19,651 nt of DNA from Trichomonas tenax (lineage: Eukaryota > Parabasalia > Trichomonadida > Trichomonadidae). Position 1 is the first letter of the stretch; each line of letters starts with the position of its first letter. Positions 1 to 7,812 of this stretch are shown here, piece by piece. The stretch spans positions 1 through 19,651 of the forward strand of contig JALKBU010000961.1 in assembly GCA_023091735.1 (NCBI GenBank), read 5' to 3'. Position numbers and translations under genes: made by a program. The notes below the pieces were generated by a model that searched no databases, was not told where the DNA came from, and saw nothing but the letters and a program-made list of their open reading frames with translations.

Positions 1-2
1 AG

Positions 3-83
3 GATGCTGATAGCACAAATAACATCCTTCACTATAAGGCCACAACTACTCATAATGAAGTCTTCTTTGGCTTCCAACATTGA
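3..83 (+). CDS. Possible 3' end of a coding fragment cut by the window edge
   Basis: Reading from base 3, 26 codons stay open to TGA at 81-83, ending in VFFGFQH. The stretch is richer in G+C than the following spacer, as trichomonad exons usually are. No family is recognised. It could be a chance open frame; only sequence left of the window would decide. Confidence 0.2.
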   Translation, partial: DADSTNNILHYKATTTHNEVFFGFQH

Positions 84-745
84 GTTCAATCCATTTCAAC
101 CTATTGATACTTTTCCATTTTTTCCCATGCAAACACGTCACTTTCCTTTATTTTGACATCCTAACTTTACATGTCAAAAATAAGTTACCTGTCAGAAAAG
201 CACATTGTTCTATTTTGTCACAGTCCCGTGTTTCAGACTTTAAAATTAGTCCATTTTATAGAGCAGTATTTTTAATAACTAAACTACATTTTTAAATCGA
301 GGTACTCTACGGGCGTGTTCCTCACAATATTGAGGGGACCCTTTGAAAAAATTGAGAGGAGTTCCTAGATTAAAAAATGTAGTTTACACTTAAATTCCCG
401 TTTGAATTCAGTGATTTTCCCTTTTTATTGGGTAACAATTTAGTTAGGTAAAATTTAAGGATCCCATCTAACACTTTTCACAATATACAATTAATTCTAT
501 CAGGTATTCATTTTTATCACCTTTTTCAAACGCATAATGTTGAATTCTCTCAAGAAATATTTTTCTGACCACTATTTTTTCCTTGAGAAATTATTTGCAT
601 ACAGCGGTGCCAACAAAATTGTCATGATAATTATCGAATTTTAAAAGTTTTTAAGGTTATTGCAGGGTGCACCCAAAACCCACAGCTCTCAATTTATGAC
701 TCGCTTTGGACAATAAGAAATCCCACCTCTCAAATTCTAACATAA
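84..745. other. Intergenic spacer, no convincing gene
   Basis: AT-rich DNA. A 71-codon open frame (80-295, +) is Phe/Leu/His-rich with no recognisable motif and is treated as chance. The only structured part is 299-365, which contains the short inverted repeat CCTCA/TGAGG (320-335) and a 22-bp segment (338-359) that recurs inside the transposon at 7732-7753. Confidence 0.5.
338..359 (-). repeat. 22-bp segment shared with 7732-7753
   Basis: On the minus strand this segment matches 7732-7753 (+) at 19 of 22 positions, and all three differences are transitions. A GGTACTC motif lies near both copies (301-307; 7793-7799). This suggests that a worn relative of the sequence now inside the 6634-7986 element also sits here. 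Only short homology is visible, so chance cannot be fully excluded. Confidence 0.35.
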
Positions 746-2251
746 ATGTTTCTAGACAGGCGATCTCAGGATACTACCACGACACATTTACGCGAACTGG
801 AAGAGATCATTGGAGATTTGTTTCATATTGCCGAGGTCAACATCTTCGATCTGCATTTCAAGATCTAAGGTTATTTAGGAAAAGATGGTTTCGATGAAAC
901 ATGTTTAGCTTCAATTATTGATTGGATTTTCATGTGTAAACCAAAGCACTTTAAATTACAAGGACAAATCTATATTAATTTTTGCATGAAGATAAATGGT
1001 CATATTCTAGAATCCCCGCTTTTAAATAATATAGCAACGAAACAAATAAAGGAGAACGAATTATTCGAGAACAGTAAAACTTTAATTTCAATATTAATTA
1101 ATGATGATGTGGAAAAACTTATTTCACTCACAGAAAATTTACCCAATTTTGATTACAATATGCGAATACCGGATATTAAAAAAGAAAATTATCATATTAT
1201 TGATATTTGTCCATCATATGGATCCTTGAATTGCTTTAAATTTTTGATGCACAATGGATCAGTGATTGAGCATGAAACATATGAATTTTTATTCATGGGT
1301 TCAGACCATGAAATAATTCAATTATGCTCTGCAAATCACTCTCTTACTCAATTTGCCTTGATAATTCAATTAAAATGCATTTTCAGGAGGGAATTGAATA
1401 CATTTTAAGCATCAAGAATTTCCAAGTATCTCTTGATATATGCACAATGTCATGGAATCTTAATATGATTCTTCGGAATCTATTCAATGAAAACAAAGTA
1501 GAATTGATTCTATACTATTCATTAATGTATAATTTGAAACCCATCACAAAGATTTTTGAGCAAAATCCTAATCAACTTTATTTCCTCTCAGCTTTTCTTT
1601 TATCTGTCGAAGATAATCTTCCAAAGTCAGTAGAGTATCTTTTACACTGTTATCCTGAATTTATTGACATAAAAATGGCCGGTCAAAGTATATTTCTTTA
1701 TGCAATATCCACAAATTGTTGAGATCCTCATTCAAAATGGTGATAATCCGAAAGCACCTTTTAAAAATGGAGTATCGCCTTTAATTCATGCAGTGATAAA
1801 TAATAATGTTTCAATTGTGAAATCTCTTCTGAATCGCAAATGCAACCTAAATTGTTTTTCTTAGTGTGGATATTCTGCTTTAATGATTGCTGCCGAGCAT
1901 AATAACACAGAGATCATGTTAGAACTTTTAGAACATGGAGCAAAAATTGACCAGCAAACTGATATTGGCGTAACATCATTGATGATTGCATGCTTCTATC
2001 ATTCAAACAATGCAGTTAAGTTGCTTTTAGAGAAAGGAGCAAGTTTTGATAAAAAAGATAAATCAAAATGGAGAGCATTAATGTATGCAGTGATATCAAG
2101 AAATTTTGACGCAGTAGATTTATTGTGTCGTTCGGGTGCAAAAGTTTATTTCAAGGACAAGAAAGGAAAAACACCATTGAAGATTGCGTATTCATTGTCT
2201 GCGTGGGCAATACTTTATGTTCTTGAAGATCATAACACAAGATTGATTTAA
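746..2251 (+). pseudogene. Ankyrin-repeat protein (trichomonad DUF3447-like), decayed
   Basis: From ATG 746 (MFLDRRSQ) the reading frame gives a helical N-terminal part, then the non-ANK region typical of trichomonad ankyrin proteins, then about five C-terminal ankyrin repeats (from about 1750): GVSPLIHAV, GYSALMIAA, GVTSLMIAC, WRALMYAV, GKTPLKIAY, each followed by the usual second helix such as IMLELLEHGAKI. The frame carries TAA at 866-868, a shift to frame 1 within about 1312-1400, a shift back near 1700-1712, and TAG at 1862-1864; it ends at TAA 2249-2251. Two nonsense codons plus two frameshifts argue for true decay rather than one sequencing error. Repeats of this kind normally mediate protein-protein binding. 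The family is very large in trichomonads, and dead copies are expected. It converges on the PNGase-like gene, 78 bp away. Confidence 0.8.
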
Positions 2252-2329
2252 AACTGATCTACTTTCATTTGTATAATTGATAAACAAGTTGATAGATAAG
2301 GAAGAAAATAACAAGTTTTATAAATAAAA

Positions 2330-3541
2330 TTATATGTCTGTTAGAAGAAAAAAATCTCTCTTCATTGATGTTTTCTTTGGTGCATGTTTGACATTAAAAT
2401 CGTAATCCTTTGTTGGAGTTCTCTCGAGTGTTGATATTTCTCTATCTCTGTGAGCAATATCCAAAAAGTCTTGATGCTTTCTGCTCTCAACTATTTCTTT
2501 GAGCTGTGGGGATATTCCATATGACCACATGCTGTTTCTCATGTCAAGAATCTGTTGGAAGTATTCTTCTGGAACTTCTTTGTCACGCAAAAAAATTGCG
2601 CTTTCGATGTTCAATGTATATCTCGGCGTGACATCGACACACTCATAAACTCCAACAGCGATAACACGGATTATTTCTTCGCGGTTTCCGACTTCATATT
2701 GAAGTGGCGCATCAACAAAACCTGAAACAGCATCAACTGAAACAAAGCGGCCGAGACTGTTACAAAACGCTTCAAGCCAAAAGTGGTGATAACTGGTTTC
2801 CTTTACGATGCGAATCTCGAAGCCATAAAATCTTAATATTGAGCCAAGTAAGATTGAGAATTCACAACTCTGTCCTTTGCGTGTATTCATGATACTTTCG
2901 ACAATTTCATACTGTGGAATACGCTTTGCCGCTTTACAACTTTTACAAACGTATTTTCTCGCCCTATCTGCGCCCAAAACCTTGTCTGGTGATCTCGGCT
3001 GCGCAAGTCCGGCGAAATCCATTGTGGTAAAGCAGTAGTCGCATTGAGGATTATCATCCCAAGTCATAAATTTTTCGTTAAACCACTTTGTTATATTTTT
3101 AAGGAGTTCTATGTCTTCGCCAACAGTGACTTCTTTTGGAACTATTGTCGTAAAATCGATCTGTGTTTCGTACATTCGAATTATTTTCTTATGCAGTGAA
3201 TATAACTCGCGGATAAATTCAACAAGTCTCGAATCCATCATAATTGCTTCGTATTTCAGCGATCCAACGTGTTTTTCACAAAAAGTATCGATAATTGCAA
3301 TTTCGTTTTTAAGGCCTATATGAATTTCGTTGATTTCTCCCAAATCTCCGAACGCATCTGCAAACGTGGTATCATTTATGTTGATTTTTTTGTAAGCATA
3401 TAAAAAGCAATAATCTTCTGAGGGGTTTTTGAGCTGAAAAGCATCCCTCAAAGGCAAAAATATACTCGATACAGGGCTATTCGGGTCAATTCGAAGTACC
3501 ACTACTGAACCAGAGTGAAAGAAAGATACTTCTAATGACAT
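2330..3541 (-). CDS. Peptide:N-glycanase-like transglutaminase-fold protein (cytosolic PNGase)
   Basis: A 403-residue protein. Family role: removes N-glycans from misfolded glycoproteins exported from the ER, cleaving the GlcNAc-Asn bond, so that the proteasome can degrade them. Seen: a transglutaminase-like core with Cys226 in TRKGQSCEF, His253 in YHHFWLEAF and Asp270 in FVSVDAVSG, the complete catalytic triad in the expected order and spacing. Two CxxC pairs (167/170 and 199/202) match the structural zinc site of Png1, and DVTPRY at 303-308 matches the DVTRRY motif after the core. Residues 1-80 form a beta-rich module resembling a ubiquitin-like fold, which yeast Png1 lacks. The start is ATG 3541-3539; two further upstream codons lack an ATG. 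It ends in TAA followed by AT-rich DNA with TAAA signals. It diverges from the RRM gene (99 bp between start codons). No signal peptide, consistent with the cytosol. Frame intact. Confidence 0.85.
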   Translation of the reverse strand: MSLEVSFFHSGSVVVLRIDPNSPVSSIFLPLRDAFQLKNPSEDYCFLYAYKKININDTTFADAFGDLGEINEIHIGLKNEIAIIDTFCEKHVGSLKYEAIMMDSRLVEFIRELYSLHKKIIRMYETQIDFTTIVPKEVTVGEDIELLKNITKWFNEKFMTWDDNPQCDYCFTTMDFAGLAQPRSPDKVLGADRARKYVCKSCKAAKRIPQYEIVESIMNTRKGQSCEFSILLGSILRFYGFEIRIVKETSYHHFWLEAFCNSLGRFVSVDAVSGFVDAPLQYEVGNREEIIRVIAVGVYECVDVTPRYTLNIESAIFLRDKEVPEEYFQQILDMRNSMWSYGISPQLKEIVESRKHQDFLDIAHRDREISTLERTPTKDYDFNVKHAPKKTSMKRDFFLLTDI

Positions 3542-3574
3542 TGTCACTTTTAGTCCTAATTTATTGTCACTTTT
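3540..3574. promoter_or_regulatory. Duplicated 12-bp element in the PNGase/RRM divergent promoter
   Basis: ATTGTCACTTTT occurs twice without mismatch, at 3540-3551 and 3563-3574, 23 bp apart, between two divergent genes. The first copy abuts the PNGase start codon. Each contains TCACTTTT, a match to the trichomonad initiator pattern (TCA, pyrimidine, A/T) in the direction of the RRM gene, though about 70 bp from its ATG, longer than usual 5' leaders. The function is inferred from location and duplication only. Confidence 0.4.
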
Positions 3575-3640
3575 GCCTAAAAAAATACATGTATTTTTGA
3601 CACTAAAATATAAACTTATGTTTACGTGTCAATTATATGA

Positions 3641-4480
3641 ATGGAAGAATATCTCAATGACTATTTAGTTATATATGATATTCTTCCGTCACATAACAGT
3701 CTGGACGTTATACGCGTGTTTGAGCACTTCGGAAAGATTCGTCATTTCTGTTTAATTGGAAAATCAACACATGTTGGCAGAGCATTCATATTATATGAAG
3801 ATAAAGAAGTAAATAACAATATTTTAGCAGCATCAGGATATTTCAATGTTACAAGACCAGAATTCGAAAAAATGATATCAAAAATTAAAGTCAAATCATC
3901 ACCTGTTCTCGTAACTCCAATCTCTGACAAAGAGTTATTCTTATTGCGTCGTAAATTACGCTCTAAACGCAACAAAGATTTATTAAATATTGGAAATATC
4001 ACTGAAGAAAGCATATATCCGAACGAAATCCAAGAGAGAGCCAAAATAATCAAAGAAAGGCAGAATCTATTCTACGGTGATGCTCATTATATTGTATCTA
4101 AGAAAACTTTGCATTTTTACAACTGCTCTCCTACGATACGGACCGGTGTTCTCAGGCAACAATTCACTGAGTGCATCATAAACTATCAGATGCAGCATCC
4201 AAATGACGAAATTTCAAATGCGATTGACACATCACGAATTCGAATCATAAAATTAGTTAGAAACCAGGATAATTCGGTTTCAATCACATACTCTCATCAC
4301 GCATATGCAATGGCTGGGTTATTAATGCTAAATGGCAGCTATCACTTTGCGACAAATTATCGTCCAATTATTCATTTCGAACTCAAGTTTGGAAAGCAAA
4401 TCTATCAACCAGAAGCAGAAGTAAAGAGCTTTGAAGATCTTCATGGTGATGAATTACCAGATATTCCACTTTTTAGTTGA
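3641..4480 (+). CDS. Two-RRM RNA-binding protein resembling the C-terminal half of RBM28/Nop4
   Basis: A 279-residue open frame from ATG 3641. RRM-like domain 1 is about residues 8-75, with an RNP2-like LVIYDI and an RNP1-like GRAFILYE. A basic linker follows (RRKLRSKRNKDLL), then the region NEIQERAKIIKERQ and VSKKTLHFYN leading into a second RRM at about 155-250. The arrangement (RRM, 'LxxxGxI', a KRER-type helix, 'VSxTxLxxxN', final RRM) is what I know from RBM28/Nop4, nucleolar factors needed for 60S ribosomal subunit maturation. Those proteins have four RRMs, so this copy would be a short form or truncation. The stop at 4478-4480 is probably premature: one T too many in the run 4471-4475 separates it from a coding-like tail to 4619. 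The gene shares a divergent promoter with the PNGase-like gene. RRM is secure; the RBM28/Nop4 identity is moderate. Confidence 0.75.
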   Translation: MEEYLNDYLVIYDILPSHNSLDVIRVFEHFGKIRHFCLIGKSTHVGRAFILYEDKEVNNNILAASGYFNVTRPEFEKMISKIKVKSSPVLVTPISDKELFLLRRKLRSKRNKDLLNIGNITEESIYPNEIQERAKIIKERQNLFYGDAHYIVSKKTLHFYNCSPTIRTGVLRQQFTECIINYQMQHPNDEISNAIDTSRIRIIKLVRNQDNSVSITYSHHAYAMAGLLMLNGSYHFATNYRPIIHFELKFGKQIYQPEAEVKSFEDLHGDELPDIPLFS

Positions 4481-4619
4481 AATTTTCATCAAAGAATCAC
4501 ACATTGACAATCTCGAAAAAATCAATGCTAAGAACGAAGAAATCTTCTTTGAAATTATTCCAGCTTTCAAACAAAAGAAATCGATTCATGAACAAAAAAT
4601 AATATCATTCGCTATTTAA
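4466..4619 (+). pseudogene. Out-of-frame C-terminal tail of the RRM protein
   Basis: Shifted by one base from the RRM gene, this frame stays open for some 45 codons after the RRM stop and reads like protein (VEIFIKESHIDNLEKINAKN and onward, Lys/Glu/Ile-rich, helical). It ends in TAA at 4617-4619. That stop lies only 21 bp from the stop of the convergent gene at 4641, matching the compact 3'-to-3' spacing elsewhere in the window. Reading T4 instead of T5 at 4471-4475 would fuse it to the RRM protein. This is either an assembly homopolymer error or a real frameshift. Confidence 0.5.
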
Positions 4620-4640
4620 TACAAAACAATATAAAAATTT

Positions 4641-5444
4641 TTAATGTAAAACAATGTTATGATGCTTCACAGAGTTCACATCTGCAAAGGCACTCATTAT
4701 TTTCTTATACAAAGACGGAAAAATGAACCCGTTCAATGTATAACGATGCAATTTTCCTTTATTTGAGTCCATTTCTAGGTGCTTCAGCATTATGGGCATT
4801 ACTACACTGTAGTTGAACATATGTGTTGAATATATACAAAGTTTTTCTGTTTTTGATAAATCATCTAACAAATTTATCGCCTTTTCTATATCTACATGAG
4901 ATCCTTTGGTAACTTTTTCGAGTTTGTTTTGTGCAGAGGATGTCAATGCCTTTCCGAAAACGACATTATTTTTGAAATGAAAGGCAAGATTTGGTGTTGC
5001 AACGATACTTTGCTTAGCTTCGTGAACTACTTTCTTGAAATCTTCCCATGCGTACTCTTGATTCTCCATTCCTTTGAAAACATATGTTTTTGATGTTTTC
5101 GTAAGATTTTCGAAGTCATGGAACTCTGGTGATGTAAGAACTATGCTCGAATACATGAACTCTTGTACTTTAGGTTTGACTTTCTTCAATGCGGGCGAAT
5201 CTACACGAGGTGGAACATACAAAGTCTTTTTTGGTGACTTTGTCATAGATATGCTCAGCAACTCGATGAGGCTGGGTGACGACTTTATCAGAGGCGACTG
5301 ATTTTTGATGTTTGGAGATGAAGGTGGATCCGCAGATTCAGGAGATGAACTGCCCCAAATCGACGCAAGATCTGTTTTACTGGACTCAGATGATATGGTT
5401 CGAACGCTCAAACTCCTTCTGGGCTCAAAACTGACCGAAGACAT
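4641..5444 (-). CDS. Ser-Pro-rich protein with a helical C-terminal domain, unknown family
   Basis: A 267-residue intact frame from ATG 5444-5442. The first ~120 residues are Ser/Pro/Lys-rich and look disordered, with Ser-Pro at residues 34, 43, 50, 56, 70, 83 and 105 and a further Thr-Pro at 150. S70-P-K-K fits the full proline-directed CDK consensus (S/T-P-x-K/R), and S83 is followed by ALKKVKPK. Residues ~125-267 are predicted by eye to be a mostly alpha-helical domain (WEDFKKVVHEAK, DIEKAINLLDDL, YSVVMPIMLKHLEM). I do not recognise the domain. Dense Ser-Pro sites plus the E2F-like elements immediately upstream (5465-5541) suggest a cell-cycle-regulated CDK substrate; this is inference. 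No signal peptide or membrane segment. It converges on the RRM gene. Confidence 0.75.
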   Translation of the reverse strand: MSSVSFEPRRSLSVRTISSESSKTDLASIWGSSSPESADPPSSPNIKNQSPLIKSSPSLIELLSISMTKSPKKTLYVPPRVDSPALKKVKPKVQEFMYSSIVLTSPEFHDFENLTKTSKTYVFKGMENQEYAWEDFKKVVHEAKQSIVATPNLAFHFKNNVVFGKALTSSAQNKLEKVTKGSHVDIEKAINLLDDLSKTEKLCIYSTHMFNYSVVMPIMLKHLEMDSNKGKLHRYTLNGFIFPSLYKKIMSAFADVNSVKHHNIVLH

Positions 5445-5464
5445 CTCTATATATGTTTTCTGTG

Positions 5465-5555
5465 TTTTCGCGCCATTTTTCTCTCAAATTTTGGCGCCAC
5501 GAAAATTTTATTTTTAAACGAGCACTTTTTTGCGCAAAAAAAGAGCCATGGCTCT
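5465..5555. promoter_or_regulatory. Cluster of E2F-like GCGC sites and palindromes upstream of the Ser-Pro-rich gene
   Basis: TTTTCGCGCC (5465-5474) and TTTTGGCGCC (5489-5498) both match the E2F/DP consensus TTTSSCGC and lie in the same orientation, 24 bp apart. TTTTTTGCGCAAAAAA (5526-5541) is a perfect palindrome around a third GCGC, and AGAGCCATGGCTCT (5542-5555) is a perfect 14-bp palindrome directly abutting it. The first site ends 21 bp from the ATG at 5444. GCGC is very rare in the surrounding AT-rich DNA. Binding by an E2F/DP factor is inferred from the consensus only. Confidence 0.55.
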
Positions 5556-6624
5556 CCATATAAAAGTATAGAATCACTCTCTTTTATTGCTTTTATAGCA
5601 TCGCTCATTTTTACAATTTATCATGTTTCATGATTGAATTTTTGACAACATCAGAGTTACAAAGAAAGTTTATAGATTGGATTTAAGTTGCCCAACTGCA
5701 GCCATGAAAATGATAATGAATAGATTCTCTAGTAAAAAAAAGTTTCAATTTTTAGTTTGATTTCATCTCAGCAAAGTCAATGTATACTGAAAACAAATAG
5801 AATTCTATATTACTGCACTTCAAGAATGAAGGATAGCCTAATAACAAAAACTAGTTCATAATTTCTGATTATCATTTATTAGGACTGTTTATCAATATAT
5901 TTACAAGCCTGTAATCATATTTCATTATGACATCAATGTAAATTAAAAAAAAATATAAAAATATAACAGAATTCAGTGTTGAAAAGTTGAAACCATAGGA
6001 TTTGGATGCAATTGCGTATTGGATTATATGTATATAAGTCAAATTTAACTAGTTGCAATTTATTTCAAATTCATTTAAAATTTCTTGTAATTTGAATCAA
6101 AAATCTGATCATTTTATGTGTCATTCGTAAAAATTAATCGAAAAGATTATAACATGAAGATATATTTGCAAAAGAAAAAGATCAAAACTCAAAACTTAGT
6201 AAATGAGATATACGAAGGCCTTGGGGGCGCACTAGAAGCATCCAGCACGTACTATGACCTTCAGTAGTGTTCGGACGTTTTCAGAATACATGACTAAAGA
6301 GCCACGACTCTGTGTCACGCCGTATAATGGTCGACGATTATTTCGGTTTTATTGTGAAGTTTACACTTGGCCGCACTTTTGTGTCACGTTTTTTATCAAC
6401 TTTTTCGATTTAGTTTTTAAGTCTATTTTTATTAATAATCCATTCTGTAGATTTTGTTTTTGATGAAATAAAAGAATTTCATTTATTGATTCTTCATGAA
6501 AAAACAACTATTATTTTTGCTTTAGATCGTCATTGGTGTTGAAGTTCTTCATTTTATATGTGTACATTTATTAATTATTCATTGTAGGAACTATATTTTT
6601 TTGAATTCAAAGAATTTCATAAAT
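5556..6624. other. Gene-poor spacer with a GC-richer patch at about 6205-6390
   Basis: Mostly AT-rich with no recognisable gene. A 37-codon frame from ATG 6154 to TAG 6265-6267 (MKIYLQKKK to STYYDLQ) and a 69-codon frame 6254-6463 (+) cross a patch of distinctly higher G+C, and the minus strand is also partly open there. TGTGTCACG occurs at 6311-6319 and 6380-6388. This could be an eroded coding or transposon fragment; no family is recognised. Confidence 0.35.
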
Positions 6625-6633
6625 AAATCGAAC
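6625..6633. repeat. Left 9-bp target-site duplication of the Mutator-like element
   Basis: AAATCGAAC, identical to 7987-7995, immediately flanks the GG-starting end of the element. A 9-bp duplication is the hallmark length of Mutator-like insertions. Confidence 0.75.
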
Positions 6634-6805
6634 GGGAAAAAAATAACCTCGTTGAAAGTCGCGATTTTTTCTAGAACTAATACTTCTAAACAAGAAAGCG
6701 AACTATTCTTAGCCGATATCGGAATTATTTTCTGTGCTGCATCTGTTTCAATTGTCAAACACATAGTATACCCTCTACGTCACGTTGATAATTTTAATAT
6801 TACTT
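6634..6805 (+). repeat. Left terminal inverted repeat of the transposon
   Basis: Bases 6644-6805 (starting TAACCTCGTTGAAAGTCGCG) are the reverse complement of 7813-7974 with one mismatch (A at 6697 against the complement of C at 7921). The outermost ten bases (GGG then seven A) correspond imperfectly to the twelve outermost bases of the right end. Confidence 0.9.
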
Positions 6806-6905
6806 CAAAATATGTGTTTGATTCTTAAATTTTAAAAATATGTATACATAGGCTAGAGATTTAATTGTGTTCAATCAGATATAGCATTGATATGATGCAA
6901 TATTT

Positions 6906-7130
6906 TCAACATTTAAAATATTCTTGAATAAAATGCGCCAATAACTTCCAAAAGACAGATACATATGCGTTATCGATACTTATGCCTCTTTTATGAATAT
7001 AATCTACAATTTCAAAATGAATTTTGTAAAAAACATCGTTAAACATAATGTTTTCGGGTGAAAAATCATTATGATAATATATTCGAAGTAAAATTATCGA
7101 AAACATTATTTGGTGGGAGAAAAGTGACAT
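6906..7130 (-). CDS. Small ORF inside the transposon, unknown product
   Basis: A 74-codon frame, MSLFSHQIMF to IQEYFKC. TCACTTTTC on the minus strand (7127-7119) is an excellent trichomonad Inr and overlaps the first ATG, so the likelier start is the next in-frame ATG at 7106-7104. That would give a 19-nt leader and 66 residues. The protein is rich in Ile, Phe and Tyr. HNDFSPENIMF loosely recalls the HRDLKPEN loop of kinases, but nothing else fits. It is much too short for a Mutator transposase. It may be a remnant of an internal gene or chance. Confidence 0.3.
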   Translation of the reverse strand: MSLFSHQIMFSIILLRIYYHNDFSPENIMFNDVFYKIHFEIVDYIHKRGISIDNAYVSVFWKLLAHFIQEYFKC

Positions 7131-7150
7131 AATTATTATTTATGTCCAAC

Positions 7151-7270
7151 TTCACTACAAAATAGCTGAAATCATGCTTAGTCACTACAAAACATAGCCA
7201 AACAAGCTCAGTCATTACAAAACATATTTAAACAAGCTCAGTCACTACAAACTAACTGAAAACAAGCCTT
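7151..7270 (+). repeat. Four 30-bp tandem repeats inside the transposon
   Basis: Four consecutive units of exactly 30 bp (7151-7180, 7181-7210, 7211-7240, 7241-7270) share GTCACTACAAAAC at the start and AAACAAGCTCA at the end. Units 2 and 3 are the most alike. There are no spacers between units, so this is not a CRISPR array. Possible roles are protein-binding sites or replication slippage. Confidence 0.85.
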
Positions 7271-7731
7271 TTGGAAGATGCTATTTTTTGACAACCATAT
7301 GAAAAAATTTTGTTTTACCTATATTGTCATCTTAAAATTTTATTATTTTCTAATTTGTTTTCAATTTTTATGGATTATTCATTGATTTATCATAATTCCT
7401 AAATTGCAATTGCAAAGTATATTATTTCTTGGTATGAAATATTGCAATAAATAAAAGGTGCGTTTATATTGTATTTAGAAATCGAATTCAATGTATATAA
7501 TCAACCATCGGGCTTTTCCCCATTTCCCATATGGGGGTCTTCCCCACGTGCGTCCCCAAATGGAGGAAAAATTATATTTTACTAAAAAGTGTTTTTTTTT
7601 TTTTGGAAAATGGGAAAAACTTTTTACAGCGGGCAATCATACATTAGATGGGAAATACACCGCGAATTCATAGTTTCAATTTCAAAGAAAAATAAATACC
7701 TTTCTTCATATCCCCATCTTTCCCCATTTTT

Positions 7732-7753
7732 CCTCTCAATTTTCCCAAAAGGT
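7732..7753 (+). repeat. 22-bp segment shared with 338-359
   Basis: Matches the reverse complement of 338-359 at 19 of 22 bases, with transitions only. It lies in the G/C-tract part of the transposon. Just downstream, AAAATTGAATACCC (7760-7773) can pair imperfectly with GGGGTACTCAATTTT (7791-7805) as a stem-loop. Confidence 0.35.
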
Positions 7754-7812
7754 AACACAAAATTGAATACCCGCCATGCATTTTTTAGTTTGGGGTACTC
7801 AATTTTGGGAAA

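Noticed and set aside
2704..5517. Open frames opposite the PNGase, RRM and Ser-Pro-rich genes (2704-2892, 3111-3323, 3742-4053, 4896-5093, 5074-5301, 5305-5517)
   Set aside because: They overlap well-supported genes in other frames and show no recognisable protein features.
6906..7130. Protein-kinase fragment (HNDFSPENIMF resembling HRDLKPEN)
   Set aside because: No other kinase motif (DFG, APE, glycine loop) is present on either side.
7151..7270. CRISPR array
   Set aside because: The 30-bp units are contiguous with no spacers, in a eukaryotic transposon.
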